Shown piece after piece: positions 8,199 to 17,634 of a stretch of DNA of 64,000 bases; the stretch's first letter is position 1, and the number at the start of each line of letters is the position of its first letter. The stretch comes from Pseudonocardia sp. GTDB taxonomy: Bacteria; Actinomycetota; Actinomycetes; Mycobacteriales; Pseudonocardiaceae. The stretch covers positions 1 to 64,000 of the forward strand of contig JAOZVV010000187.1 of assembly GCA_025869365.1 (NCBI GenBank), written 5' to 3'. The notes beneath the pieces were generated by a model. The model was not told where the DNA came from and did no database searches. It saw only the letters and a program-made list of their open reading frames with translations. The position numbers and the translations under genes are program-made.

Positions 8199-9935
8199 AT
8201 GAGAAGCAAGAGGGCGGTCGCGGCCGCCGGGCTGGCGGCGGTTACGGCTCTGGTCGTGGCGGCCTGTGGTGGCGGTGGTGGCACCACAGCGAGCGGGGGC
8301 GGTGTCTACGGGGACTGCAAGACCGACCCCAACACCTGCAACTCCGTCGCGGCGGACCAGTTGCAGCAGGGCGGGCAGGTCACGATCGCGTCCGAGAAGA
8401 ACATCGACAACTGGAACGTCATCTCGTCCGAGGGCAACACGGACTGGACCGCGTACGCGATGAAGCCCCTGATGCCCTACGTCTTCTACACCGCGCCCGA
8501 CCTGAAGTCGACGTTGAACACCGACGTCATGGACTCCGCCGAGCTGACGAACCCCACCACGGTCACCTACAAGATCAAGCAGGCGGCGACGTGGGACGAC
8601 GGGACGCCCGTCAGCGCGGACGACTTCATCTTCAACTGGAAGACCCAGGCCCCGGCCTACTGCCCGGACTGTGAGACGGCGGGCAACGGCGGCTTCGACC
8701 AGATCGCGAACGTCGTGGGCTCCGACGGTGGCAAGACCGTCACGCTGACGCTCAGCAAGCCCTACACGGACTGGCAGAGCTTCTTCGGCTCGGCGGCGCC
8801 GCTCTATCCCGCGCACATCGCCGCGCAGCAGGGCGACCTCTCCACCCCCGCCGGGCTGAAGGCCGGGTTCGACTACTTCAGCAAGACGGTGCCGAACTAC
8901 ACCGCCGGCCCGTTCAAGGTCGAGAACTGGCAGGACAACGTCGCGCTGACGCTGGTCCCGAACCCGAAGTGGTACGGCGCGACCAAGCCGAAGCTCGACC
9001 GCCTCGTCGTCCGCGTCATCACCGACGCGACACAGGAGCCGATCGCCCTGCAGAACAACGAGGTGCAGGTCCTGTTCCCGCAGCCGCAGGTGGACATCGT
9101 CCAGCAGCTCGCGAGCATCCCGAACGTCTCGCAGAACCAGGCCCAGGGACTGTCCTGGGAGCACTACGACTTCAACCTGGTCAACCCGTTCCTGAAGGAC
9201 AAGGCGCTGCGGCAGGCGCTGTTCACCGCCGTGAACCGGCAGGACGTCATCGCCAAGACGGTGGGGCAGTTCAACCCGGACATCAAGCCGCTGGACAACC
9301 ACATGTTCGTCCCGGAGCAGGAGGGGTACCAGGACAACATCGCCTCGACCGGGCAGGGCACCGGTGACATCGAGAAGGCCAAGCAGATCCTGACCACGGC
9401 CGGCTACACCGGCGTCGGGACCGCGCTGGTCGCCCCGAACGGCCAGGCCGTGCCGCCGCTGCGGATCAAGTACACGACCGGCAACGCCGTGCGGCAGAAC
9501 GAGTGCGAGCTGTTCGCCGGGTACGCGAAGCAGCTGGGCGTCACCGTCGAGGTGTCGACCACGGACAGCCTCGGGACCACGCTGGGCAGCGGTGACTACG
9601 ACGTCATCGTCTTCGGCTGGATCATGTCGCCGTTCCCCTTCGGCGGCGCCCAGCAGCTGTGGCTGTCGACCTCGGCGAGCAACTACGGCAAGTACGTCAA
9701 CCCGCAGGTCGATCAGCTGATCAACGACGCCGCGTCGTCCAGCGACCGGGCCGCGGCGACGCAGCAGCTGAACCAGGCGGACAAGATCATGTCCGACGAC
9801 GCCTACGTCCTGCCGCTCTACCAGAAGCCCACCCTGGTGGCGACGCAGAACACGATCGGCAACATCCGCAACAACGCCTCGCTCGACGGGCCGACCTACA
9901 ACACGGCCGAGTGGGGGATCCGCAGCGGTAGCTGA
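8199..9935 (+). CDS. Oligopeptide-type ABC transporter substrate-binding lipoprotein
   Basis: 578 residues beginning MRSKRAVAAAGLAAV, with lipobox VAAC and a following Gly run, so it is lipid-anchored outside the membrane. It is a family 5 binding protein (ATWDDGTPVSADDFIFNWKTQ, YTAGPFKVENWQDNVALTLVPNPKW, LRQALFTAVNRQDVIAKTVG). It should deliver peptides or similar solutes to the two permeases encoded downstream. A hairpin between this gene and the permease genes fits the usual excess of binding protein over membrane parts. Substrate specificity cannot be read. Confidence 0.92.
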   Translation: MRSKRAVAAAGLAAVTALVVAACGGGGGTTASGGGVYGDCKTDPNTCNSVAADQLQQGGQVTIASEKNIDNWNVISSEGNTDWTAYAMKPLMPYVFYTAPDLKSTLNTDVMDSAELTNPTTVTYKIKQAATWDDGTPVSADDFIFNWKTQAPAYCPDCETAGNGGFDQIANVVGSDGGKTVTLTLSKPYTDWQSFFGSAAPLYPAHIAAQQGDLSTPAGLKAGFDYFSKTVPNYTAGPFKVENWQDNVALTLVPNPKWYGATKPKLDRLVVRVITDATQEPIALQNNEVQVLFPQPQVDIVQQLASIPNVSQNQAQGLSWEHYDFNLVNPFLKDKALRQALFTAVNRQDVIAKTVGQFNPDIKPLDNHMFVPEQEGYQDNIASTGQGTGDIEKAKQILTTAGYTGVGTALVAPNGQAVPPLRIKYTTGNAVRQNECELFAGYAKQLGVTVEVSTTDSLGTTLGSGDYDVIVFGWIMSPFPFGGAQQLWLSTSASNYGKYVNPQVDQLINDAASSSDRAAATQQLNQADKIMSDDAYVLPLYQKPTLVATQNTIGNIRNNASLDGPTYNTAEWGIRSGS

Positions 9936-9945
9936 TGCCGTCGTT

Positions 9946-9978
9946 CGCCCCGGGAAGGTCACGAGCCTTCCCGGGGCG
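9946..9978 (+). terminator. Intra-operon hairpin after the binding protein
   Basis: Perfect 13-bp arms 9946-9958 and 9966-9978 with a 7-nt loop, 10 bp after the stop codon. It lies between the binding-protein gene and the permeases, where a partial terminator or mRNA-stabilising stem would raise binding-protein output. Confidence 0.75.
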
Positions 9979-10036
9979 CACGCCTGCGCGCGGTTGACCT
10001 GCCGCGTTCCCCTCACGAGTCGGAAGAAGCTCGACC

Positions 10037-11020
10037 ATGCTCGCCTTCGCCCTGCGCAGGGTCCTGGTCTCGATCCCGGTCCTGCTGGTCGCGTCGTTCA
10101 TCGTGTTCGCCCTCGGCGCCGCGTCCGCGAACCCCTTGGCGCCGCTGCTGGAGAAGAACCCTCCGGCACCTCCCAACGTCATCGCCGCCGAGACGGTGCG
10201 GTTGCACCTCGACCAGCCGCTGATCCCGCGCTACTTCTCCTGGCTCGGGGGGCTGATCCTGCACGGGGACTTCGGCCCGTCGGTCACGTCCACGATGGAC
10301 ATCGGCGCCGAGCTCGGCCCGCGGTTCCTCGTCACGATCCGGCTGATCGCGCTCGCCATGGTGATCGCGTTGGTCCTCGCGATCGTGGTCGGCGTGCTGA
10401 CGGCGGTGAAGCAGTACAGCAAGACGGACTACATCGCGACGTTCCTCGGCTTCCTGTTCCTCGCGATGCCGTCGTTCTGGCTGGCGATCCTGCTCAAGCA
10501 GGGCGGCATCGCCGTCAACGGCGCCGTCGGGTACCCGGCCATCTACACGATCGGCTCGGCATCGGTACCCCCGCCGACGGGTTTCGGCGCGAACCTCGCA
10601 GACATCCTCGGGCACATGATCCTGCCGACGATCGCGCTGGCGCTGATCTCCTACGCGTCCTGGAGCCGCTTCACCAGGGCGTCCATGCTCGAGGTGCTCA
10701 ACAGCGACTACGTGCGGCTGGCCCGGTCCAAGGGGCTGTCGCGGCGGACCGTGATGGTCAAGCACGCGCTGCGGACCGCGCTCATCCCGCTGACCACGGT
10801 CACCGCGCTGGACATCGCCTCGATCATCGGCGGCGCGGTGGTCACCGAGTTCGTCTTCCAGTGGAAGGGGTTGGGGGACTTCTTCCTCAACGCCGTCCGC
10901 AGCAACGACACCTACGCCACCTCCTCGTGGCTGCTCGTCTCCGCCGTCGTCGTGATCGCGTTCAACCTGATCGCCGATCTGCTCTACGGCGTCCTCGACC
11001 CCAGGATCCGTCATGCCTGA
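10037..11020 (+). CDS. ABC transporter permease, DppB/OppB type
   Basis: 327-residue inner-membrane permease with about six hydrophobic segments. It starts MLAFALRRVLVSIPVLLVASFIVF, typical of the first DppB helix. The EAA-type coupling loop reads DYVRLARSKGLSRRTVMVKHALRTALIP. It forms the transmembrane channel with the next gene product and couples to the ATPases. It overlaps the next permease by 8 nt, so the operon is translationally coupled. Confidence 0.95.
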   Translation: MLAFALRRVLVSIPVLLVASFIVFALGAASANPLAPLLEKNPPAPPNVIAAETVRLHLDQPLIPRYFSWLGGLILHGDFGPSVTSTMDIGAELGPRFLVTIRLIALAMVIALVLAIVVGVLTAVKQYSKTDYIATFLGFLFLAMPSFWLAILLKQGGIAVNGAVGYPAIYTIGSASVPPPTGFGANLADILGHMILPTIALALISYASWSRFTRASMLEVLNSDYVRLARSKGLSRRTVMVKHALRTALIPLTTVTALDIASIIGGAVVTEFVFQWKGLGDFFLNAVRSNDTYATSSWLLVSAVVVIAFNLIADLLYGVLDPRIRHA

Positions 11021-11948
11021 GCACACTGTGACCTCGCCGGAGACCCGCGAGCCCGGAACGCCCGTCACCAGCGGCGTGGACCGCGAGTTCACCGTCGCCG
11101 AGCGGAGCCAGACCCAGCTCGTCCTCCGTCGCTTCCTCCAGCACCGCGCGGCCGTGATCAGCCTCGGTGTCCTCATCGCCGTGATCCTGCTGGCCTACGT
11201 CGGTGGGATGCTGTGGAAGTACGGCGCGGGGGAGATCACCCCGGACAACTCCCAGCCGCCGTCCTGGGACCACCCCTTCGGCACGGACGCGGTGGGCAAG
11301 GACGAGTTCGCGCAGGTCCTGCGCGGCACCCGCATCTCGTTGCAGGTGTCGGTCTCGGTCGCGATCCTGGCGACGCTCGTCGGCACGCTCTGGGGCTCGG
11401 TCGCCGGCTACTTCGGCGGCTGGGTCGACTCGCTGATGATGCGGATCACGGACCTCGTGCTGACGCTGCCGCTGATCGCCGTCGCGGCGATGCTGGCGCA
11501 CAACTTCGGCGGCACCTGGTACCTGATCGCGGCGGTGATCGCGGGCCTGTACTGGGCCTACGTCTCCCGGGTCGCCCGCGGCGTGGTGCTCTCGTTGCGG
11601 GAGAAGGAGTTCGTGGAGGCGGCCAAGGCGCTCGGCGCCACGGACACCCGGATCATCCTGCGCCACCTCGTGCCCAACGCGCTGGGCTCCATCCTGGTCA
11701 ACCTGACGATCCTGGTGGCGCTGGCGATCCTGCTGGAGACGTCGCTGTCCTTCCTGGGCTTCGGCGTCCAGGCACCGGACACCTCGCTCGGCCTGCTGGT
11801 CAGCGAGGCGCAGACGGCGTTGACCACGCGGCCGTGGCTGTTCTACTTCCCCGGCCTGTTCATCATCATCATCGCGCTCACCATCAACTTCATCGGCGAC
11901 GGCCTGCGTGACGCGTTCGACCCGCAGCAGACGAAGGTGCGCCAGTGA
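11013..11948 (+). CDS. ABC transporter permease, DppC/OppC type
   Basis: 311 residues with a cytosolic N-terminal extension of about 45 residues, a first helix, the periplasmic segment HPFGTDAVGKDEFAQVLRG characteristic of DppC proteins, and further membrane helices. The coupling loop is KEFVEAAKALGATDTRIILRHLVPNALG. It pairs with the DppB-type permease. The stop overlaps the GTG start of the first ATPase gene. Confidence 0.95.
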   Translation: MPEHTVTSPETREPGTPVTSGVDREFTVAERSQTQLVLRRFLQHRAAVISLGVLIAVILLAYVGGMLWKYGAGEITPDNSQPPSWDHPFGTDAVGKDEFAQVLRGTRISLQVSVSVAILATLVGTLWGSVAGYFGGWVDSLMMRITDLVLTLPLIAVAAMLAHNFGGTWYLIAAVIAGLYWAYVSRVARGVVLSLREKEFVEAAKALGATDTRIILRHLVPNALGSILVNLTILVALAILLETSLSFLGFGVQAPDTSLGLLVSEAQTALTTRPWLFYFPGLFIIIIALTINFIGDGLRDAFDPQQTKVRQ

Positions 11949-13084
11949 CCTCCTCCGGATCCGTCCACCACGAAGAGATCGACCTGTCCCCGGGCTCGGG
12001 CGACGCCGCCGGGACCCGGCGAGGCCGGGCCGGGGACGTCGTCCTCGAGGTCCGGGACCTCAGCGTCAGCTTCCCCAGCGGGGACGGCCCGGTACGGGCC
12101 GTGCGCGGGGTGGACTACGTGCTGCGCCGGGGCGAGGTGCTCGGGATCGTCGGGGAGTCCGGATCGGGCAAGTCCGTGACCTCGATGGCGATCATGGGTC
12201 TGCTCCCGACCACCGCGACGGTCACCGGACAGGTCCTCTTCGACGGCCGGGACCTGCTGAGCCTGTCCGAGAACGCCCTGAACGGCATCCGCGGCGCCCG
12301 CGTCGCGATGATCTTCCAGGACCCGATGACCTCGCTGAACCCCGTCTACACGATCGGGGCGCAGATCGCCGAGGCCGTGCGGGCCCATCACGACGTGAGC
12401 AAGGAGAAGGCCCTCGAACGGGCCGTCGAGCTGCTCGAGACGGTCCGCATCCCGAACGCCAGGGAGCGGATCTCCTCGTTCCCGCACGAGCTGTCCGGCG
12501 GCATGCGCCAGCGGGTCGTCATCGCGATCGCGATGGCCAACGACCCGGACGTGATCATCGCGGACGAGCCGACGACGGCGCTCGACGTGACGGTCCAGGC
12601 GCAGATCATGGAGGCGCTGCAGGTCGCGCAGGACGCCACCGGTGCCGCGATGGTGCTGATCACCCACGACCTGGGCGTCATCGCCGGCCAGGCGGACCGG
12701 GTGATGGTCATGTACGCGGGCAAGCTCGTCGAGTCCGGCACCGCGGAGGACGTGTTCTACACCCCGCGGATGCCCTACACGCTGGGCCTGCTCGGCAGCC
12801 TGCCGCGGATGGACCGGCCCACGGAGCGGCTCACGCCGATCCCGGGCTCGCCGCCGTCGGTGGTCAACATGCCGCCGGGCTGCCCGTTCGAGCCGCGCTG
12901 CCCGAAGGCCACGGACCTCTGCCGGGAGACCGAACCGGAGCTGCGGGAGACGACCGGCCCGGAGCACCTGGCGGCCTGTCACCACGCCGAGAGCCTGGTC
13001 GGGGTCGTCGCGGACGAGGTGTTCGACGCCCGGGTGGCGGACGCAGACACACTCGCCAAGCTGGCGAGCGAGGGGGAGAAGTGA
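11945..13084 (+). CDS. Oligopeptide ABC transporter ATP-binding protein, DppD type
   Basis: 379 residues. Walker A is GESGSGKS, the signature is LSGGMRQRV, and Walker B is [12 protein letters not shown] followed by the switch THD. The C-terminal peptide-transporter extension has [17 protein letters not shown], whose Cys residues are typical of DppD/OppD proteins. It powers the transporter with the next gene product. The N-terminal 35 residues are Gly/Asp-rich and probably disordered. It overlaps the next gene by 4 nt. Confidence 0.95.
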   Translation: MTSSGSVHHEEIDLSPGSGDAAGTRRGRAGDVVLEVRDLSVSFPSGDGPVRAVRGVDYVLRRGEVLGIVGESGSGKSVTSMAIMGLLPTTATVTGQVLFDGRDLLSLSENALNGIRGARVAMIFQDPMTSLNPVYTIGAQIAEAVRAHHDVSKEKALERAVELLETVRIPNARERISSFPHELSGGMRQRVVIAIAMANDPDVIIADEPTTALDVTVQAQIMEALQVAQDATGAAMVLITHDLGVIAGQADRVMVMYAGKLVESGTAEDVFYTPRMPYTLGLLGSLPRMDRPTERLTPIPGSPPSVVNMPPGCPFEPRCPKATDLCRETEPELRETTGPEHLAACHHAESLVGVVADEVFDARVADADTLAKLASEGEK

Positions 13085-14133
13085 CCGTCGAGACCCGAAC
13101 CGAGGGGCTGGGCCCGGTCCGGACGGACACGCTGCTGTCCGTCCGCAACGTCGTCAAGCACTTCCCCATCCGCTCCGGCGGCCTGGTCCGCCGGACCGTC
13201 GGCGAGGTGCATGCCGTCTGCGGCGTGTCCTTCGACCTCGCCGAGGGGGAGACGCTCGGGCTGGTGGGCGAGTCCGGCTGCGGCAAGTCGACCACCGCGC
13301 GGGTGGTGCTCAACCTGCTGCCCGCCACGTCCGGCGACGTCACCTTCCAGGGGACGGACCTGATGTCGTTGCCGCGCAAGGCGATGCGCAGTCTGCGCCG
13401 GCAGATGCAGATCGTCTTCCAGGACCCGTACGCGTCACTGGACCCCCGGCTGCCCGTCAGCGAGCTCATCGCGGAGCCGCTGCGGATCCACGGCCTCTAC
13501 GACGACGGCGGCCGCCAGCAGGTCCGGGACCTGATGAAGACCGTCGGGCTCAAGCCCGAGCACGGCAACCGGTACGCGCACGAGTTCTCCGGTGGGCAGC
13601 GCCAGCGCATCGGCATCGCCCGCGCGCTGGCGCTGCGCCCGAAGCTCCTGGTGCTCGACGAGCCGGTCTCGGCGCTGGACGTCTCCATCCAGGCGGGCGT
13701 GCTCAACCTGCTCGACGAGCTGCAGACCGAGCTCGGCCTGTCCTACCTGTTCGTCAGCCACGACCTGTCCGTGGTGCGGCACATCGCGGACCGGATCGCC
13801 GTGATGTACCTCGGGAAGATCGTGGAGACGGGGACGGCCGAGCAGCTCTTCACCGGGCCCGCGCACCCGTACACCCAGGCGCTGATCTCGGCGATCCCGT
13901 TGCCGGACCCGCGCAAGGAGCGGGCCCGCGAGCGGATCACCGTGGTCGGGGACCTGCCCAGCCCGGCCAACCCGCCGTCGGGCTGCCGGTTCCGGACGCG
14001 GTGCCCGAAGTTCGCCCACGAGCTCGACACCGCGCAGCAGTCCCGCTGCGTCGACGACGAGCCCACGCTGACGTCGCGCGATCAGGGGCATCCGGTGGCG
14101 TGCCACTACGCGGCCCGACGCGAGCTGCTCTAG
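13081..14133 (+). CDS. Oligopeptide ABC transporter ATP-binding protein, DppF type
   Basis: 350 residues from the GTG at 13081; the frame is open further upstream, but that part overlaps the previous ATPase and encodes nothing recognisable. Walker A GESGCGKST, signature FSGGQRQRI, Walker B LLVLDEPVSALD and the C-terminal GCRFRTRCPKF motif mark it as DppF/OppF. It is the last gene of the five-gene transporter operon. mshB follows after 20 bp, so read-through into mshB is possible. Confidence 0.95.
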   Translation: MTVETRTEGLGPVRTDTLLSVRNVVKHFPIRSGGLVRRTVGEVHAVCGVSFDLAEGETLGLVGESGCGKSTTARVVLNLLPATSGDVTFQGTDLMSLPRKAMRSLRRQMQIVFQDPYASLDPRLPVSELIAEPLRIHGLYDDGGRQQVRDLMKTVGLKPEHGNRYAHEFSGGQRQRIGIARALALRPKLLVLDEPVSALDVSIQAGVLNLLDELQTELGLSYLFVSHDLSVVRHIADRIAVMYLGKIVETGTAEQLFTGPAHPYTQALISAIPLPDPRKERARERITVVGDLPSPANPPSGCRFRTRCPKFAHELDTAQQSRCVDDEPTLTSRDQGHPVACHYAARRELL

Positions 14134-14153
14134 GACGCCCGTAGGCTGGACGC

Positions 14154-15047
14154 GTGACGTTCCCACGCACAGCTGGGCGTCGGCTGCTGCTGGTGCACGC
14201 ACATCCCGACGACGAGACGCTGACCACCGGCGGGGCCATCGCCCGCTACACCGCAGAACCGGACACGTCGGTGACCGTGGTGACCTGCACCCTCGGCGAG
14301 GAGGGCGAGGTCATCCCGCCCGACCTGCGCGAGCTGGCCCCGGACCGGGCGGACCAGCTCGGCGGCTACCGCGTCCACGAGCTGGCGGGCGCCCTGGCCG
14401 CGCTCGGCGGCCCGGACCACCGCTACCTCGGCGGCGCCGCGTACTGGCGGGACAGCGGGATGGTGCTGGCCGGGCACGGCGGTGTCTGGGCGGCCACGCC
14501 GCCGGAGCTGCACCCGCGTGCCTTCGCCGCACCGGCGGCCTACGACGAGCAGCTGGCGCGGCTGCTGGAGATCCTGGACGAGGTCCGGCCCCAGGTGGTC
14601 GTCTCCTACGCCCACGACGGCGGCTACGGGCATCCGGACCACGTGCGCGCCCACCTGCTGGTCACGGCGGCGGTCGAGGCGCGCCGGGACGTCGTCGCGC
14701 GGCTGTTCCACGCCGTCGTCGGGCGGGCCACCCTGGACAAGGGCCTCGCCGGGATCGTCGGGCTGCCGGGCATGCCGTTCGTCCCGCCCGAGGACGACGA
14801 GCTGCCCGGCGTCGCGGACGCCGAGATCACCACCCGGCTGGACGTGTCCGCGCATCGGGAGGCGCGGATCGCGGCCATGCGGGCGCACGAGACGCAGATC
14901 TCGGTGTGGGAGAGCGACTCCGGGCCGGTCGCGCTGGCGATGAGCAACGAGGTCGCCCAGCCCTTCCTGGACGTCGAGGAGTACGTGCTCGCGTACGGTG
15001 CGGGCCCGGCGCCGGAGGACGACCTGTTCGCGGGGCTCGAGCCGTGA
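14154..15047 (+). CDS. mshB: Mycothiol biosynthesis deacetylase MshB
   Basis: 297-residue zinc deacetylase that removes the acetyl group from GlcNAc-inositol in mycothiol synthesis. The N-terminal AHPDDE motif supplies zinc ligands His17 and Asp20 and the catalytic Asp19; GYGHPDHVRAH supplies the third ligand. Length and the segment CTLGEEGEVIPPDLRELAPDRADQLG fit MshB rather than the mycothiol-conjugate amidase Mca. GTG start. Two unknown genes follow at close spacing. Confidence 0.93.
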   Translation: MTFPRTAGRRLLLVHAHPDDETLTTGGAIARYTAEPDTSVTVVTCTLGEEGEVIPPDLRELAPDRADQLGGYRVHELAGALAALGGPDHRYLGGAAYWRDSGMVLAGHGGVWAATPPELHPRAFAAPAAYDEQLARLLEILDEVRPQVVVSYAHDGGYGHPDHVRAHLLVTAAVEARRDVVARLFHAVVGRATLDKGLAGIVGLPGMPFVPPEDDELPGVADAEITTRLDVSAHREARIAAMRAHETQISVWESDSGPVALAMSNEVAQPFLDVEEYVLAYGAGPAPEDDLFAGLEP

Positions 15048-15057
15048 GGTGCCCGCG

Positions 15058-15462
15058 ATGAAGGCGCTGACGTTGATCGGGGTGCTCGTCGCGTCCGCCC
15101 TGCTGGCCGTCGCCGAGCTGCTCTACCAGCCCACCTACGTCGGGACGGTCCCCGTGCCGCTGGGCACGCTGCTGATCCTGGGCACCATGCCGGCGATGAT
15201 CCGCGGGGCCGCGACGGTCGGCGCGACGCCGCTGGTGGCGGGCTCGCCGCTGCTGGTCTGGCTCGTGGTCGTCGGGGTGCTGGGGCTCGGCGGGCCGGGC
15301 GGGGACGTGATGCTGCCGGAGACGTGGCAGTCCCTCGTGCTGATCGTCGCGGCCCTCCTCGCGGGCCTGCTGACGCTGCGCCGGGTGCTGGACGAGTCGT
15401 ACGCCGCGGACAGGGCGGCCGCGGACAGCACGGGGACGGAGACCGCGAGTGCCCGGACGTGA
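15058..15462 (+). CDS. Small membrane protein next to mshB (DUF6113-like)
   Basis: 134 residues from the ATG at 15058, 10 bp after mshB. It has about four hydrophobic segments (starting MKALTLIGVLVASALLAV) and a hydrophilic Asp/Ala/Thr-rich tail. I recall similar four-helix proteins beside mshB in Mycobacterium (Rv1171) and Streptomyces, annotated DUF6113. Function is unknown; conserved adjacency suggests a link to mycothiol synthesis or only to the operon. The stop overlaps the next gene. Confidence 0.7.
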   Translation: MKALTLIGVLVASALLAVAELLYQPTYVGTVPVPLGTLLILGTMPAMIRGAATVGATPLVAGSPLLVWLVVVGVLGLGGPGGDVMLPETWQSLVLIVAALLAGLLTLRRVLDESYAADRAAADSTGTETASART

Positions 15463-16225
15463 GCACGGCCCCATCCCCGACCAGGCCGTCGTCGGGGTGC
15501 TCCGGCCCTTCGTCCGCGCCACCCGCCCGCTGCTCGCGGGCCTGCGCGAGACCGATCCCTTCGGCCTGCGCGGGCGGGTGCAGGGGGCGGCGGCGGAGGA
15601 TGCCGAGCGCTCGTTGAAGGACAAGGTCCTGGACGCCCTCGCGTCCGTCGAGGTGCCGGGGACATCCGCCTGGGCCGCGATGGAGGTCAAGGCGCGCTCG
15701 CACTGGTGGATCTACCGGGTCGGCCGGTTCACCACGCTGGTCGCCGCGATCCCCGGGCTCGGCGGTGCGCTGGCCAGGACGCTGCCCGTGTCCGCCGCGG
15801 TCGGCGCCGCCGGCCAGGGGCTGCTGCTCGTCGCGATCGCGGGGGAGCACGGCATCCACGCCCGGGACCACGAGGACCGGATCATCGAACTGCTCGCCGC
15901 CGTCCTGTTCGGCCGCGAGCTCGCCCTCACCGGGTCCCTCGACGCCGCCGAGGACGCGGCGGCGGACCGCAGGGCGGCCGAGCTCACCGGGGACCTCGGC
16001 GGGAAGGGCGCGAAGCCGACGCCGGCCAAGGTCGGCTCCGCGGTCTGGCGGCTCGGCCGGGCGCTCTACTCGGTCGAGGACGAGCTGGACAAACGCCCGC
16101 ACGGGCGCTTCTACCACGAGGCGTTCGGGATGCTGCCCGTCGTCGGGGTGGTGGGCAAGTACTTCGGGGAGTGGTCCGGCCTCAAGCGTGCGGCCCGGGC
16201 GGCGGAGAAGCATCTCGCCGCGTGA
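15449..16225 (+). CDS. Unknown protein, possibly EcsC-like
   Basis: 258 residues, GTG start inside the end of the previous gene. The central segment (VGRFTTLVAAIPGLGGAL ... VSAAVGAAGQGLLLVAIAGEHGI) followed by RIIELLAAVLFGREL resembles the hydrophobic core of EcsC-family proteins, but I am not certain. The C-terminal part has another hydrophobic stretch (MLPVVGVVGKYFG). No catalytic motif is visible. It converges on the GNAT gene and overlaps its 3' end by about 44 bp. Confidence 0.55.
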   Translation: MPGREHGPIPDQAVVGVLRPFVRATRPLLAGLRETDPFGLRGRVQGAAAEDAERSLKDKVLDALASVEVPGTSAWAAMEVKARSHWWIYRVGRFTTLVAAIPGLGGALARTLPVSAAVGAAGQGLLLVAIAGEHGIHARDHEDRIIELLAAVLFGRELALTGSLDAAEDAAADRRAAELTGDLGGKGAKPTPAKVGSAVWRLGRALYSVEDELDKRPHGRFYHEAFGMLPVVGVVGKYFGEWSGLKRAARAAEKHLAA

Positions 16226-17222
16226 GGGGCGCGGGGACGAGGTAGTGGTAGCGGTGGTGCTCGGTGCAGCCCAGCCGCTCGTAGAACCTCCGTGCGCCGG
16301 TGTTGTCCAGCGCCACCTGCAGGACGGCCCACCGCGCACCCCGCGCCAGTCCCCAGCGGGCCACGGCGGCGGTGAGGGCCGTCCCGACGCCGGAGCGCCG
16401 GGCGGCGGGTGAGATGTCCAGCCGGGACAGGTGCAGGTGGTCCTCGACGAGCGCGCCCCGCACCGCCCCGAGCGGCTCCTGGCCGGCGAAGACGGTCGCC
16501 AGCCCGAAGACCGTGGGGGGCCCGGCCGGGCCGGGGTCGAGGACGTGCCGCTGCGCCCGGGTCGGCTCCGCGCCCACGCCGAACTCCCACCATGTGGACG
16601 TCGCCCGGGCCGTCAGCGAGACGGGGACACGCCCGTCGGAACCGGTCAGAAGAGTGAGATCCGCCACCAGCACGGCGACCTCGGAACCGGCCTCGTGGCC
16701 GTCGTCGAGGACCCAGCCCGCGTGCTGCGCGGCCGTCGACCACCGGGAGCCGACCGGCGTCTGCAGCCGCGCCGGGACCCCCTCGTGCGCCGCGGCGAAC
16801 TCCTCGACGGCGGCGAGTGCGGCCGGGATCGGCAGGCCGGGATCTCCGATGGCGAGGCACGAGTTCGCGCGGCCCGTGAAACCGTCCGCGGCGCGCAGCC
16901 GCCAGGCTCCCAAAGGCTCGTCCACCAGGGCGGGCCAGGCGTCCGCACACAGCGACTCCAGCCGGGACACCGCACTCCAGGAGGCCCGGCGCGGGGGCGC
17001 CGGCGGGACGGCGCGGACCGCGACCACGGCCTCGCGCGCCACCCGGACCGCGCCCTTGCGGGTCTGGACGACGACCGTTCCGGCACCGCCGTCGGACAGG
17101 GTTCCGACGGCGTCGGTGAACAGCGGCCGGCCGTCCCGCTCGCCGATCCGGTGCCGAAGCGCGACCCGGACACCGAGGACGGCGTCGAGGTCCGTGCCCG
17201 GGGTGTTCGCTGAGCCTGTCAC
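16182..17222 (-). CDS. GNAT-family N-acetyltransferase
   Basis: 346 residues. The C-terminal third is a GNAT domain: LSRLDISPAARRSGVGTALTAA holds the acetyl-CoA pyrophosphate loop (R-R-x-G-x-G), and LDNTGARRFYERLGC is motif B. The N-terminal part (VLGVRVALRHRI, VVQTRKGAVRV) is an SH3-like barrel seen in some actinobacterial GNAT proteins near fdxA. The acceptor substrate is unknown. It is divergent from fdxA with an 85-bp gap. The GTG start is the first plausible one. Confidence 0.8.
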   Translation of the reverse strand: MTGSANTPGTDLDAVLGVRVALRHRIGERDGRPLFTDAVGTLSDGGAGTVVVQTRKGAVRVAREAVVAVRAVPPAPPRRASWSAVSRLESLCADAWPALVDEPLGAWRLRAADGFTGRANSCLAIGDPGLPIPAALAAVEEFAAAHEGVPARLQTPVGSRWSTAAQHAGWVLDDGHEAGSEVAVLVADLTLLTGSDGRVPVSLTARATSTWWEFGVGAEPTRAQRHVLDPGPAGPPTVFGLATVFAGQEPLGAVRGALVEDHLHLSRLDISPAARRSGVGTALTAAVARWGLARGARWAVLQVALDNTGARRFYERLGCTEHHRYHYLVPAPLTRRDASPPPGPHA

Positions 17223-17307
17223 TGAGGCTTACCTTCCAATGCCGGAGCCACGACCCGCGGGATAACCTGCCACAGAAGTTTCTACAGGCGTAGTTGGAGG
17301 ACGACCC

Positions 17308-17634
17308 GTGACGTACGTGATTGCAGAGCCTTGCGTCGACCTCAAGGACAAGGCGTGCATCGAGGAATGTCCGGTCGACTGCATCTACGAGGGTGGCCGG
17401 ATGCTCTACATCCACCCCGACGAGTGCGTGGACTGCGGCGCCTGTGAGCCGGTGTGCCCGGTCGAGGCGATCTACTACGAGGACGACGTGCCGGACCAGT
17501 GGGGCGCGTACACGAAGGCGAACGCGGACTTCTTCGCCGAGCTCGGGTCCCCGGGCGGCGCCTCCAAGGTCGGCCTGGTGGAGAGGGACGTCGAGCCGAT
17601 CTCGAGCCTCGCGCCGCAAGAGCACGACGAGTGA
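17308..17634 (+). CDS. fdxA: Seven-iron ferredoxin
   Basis: 108-residue ferredoxin with one [3Fe-4S] and one [4Fe-4S] cluster. Cys9, Cys17 and Cys50 fit the 3Fe site; Cys21, Cys40, Cys43 and Cys46 fit the 4Fe site, with Cys25 as the extra conserved Cys. The motif ECVDCGACEPVCPVEA is the classic binding segment. It serves as a low-potential electron carrier, for example for P450s or other reductive enzymes. GTG start with GGAGG upstream; the stop overlaps dapC by 4 nt, matching Rv1177-Rv1178. Confidence 0.95.
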   Translation: MTYVIAEPCVDLKDKACIEECPVDCIYEGGRMLYIHPDECVDCGACEPVCPVEAIYYEDDVPDQWGAYTKANADFFAELGSPGGASKVGLVERDVEPISSLAPQEHDE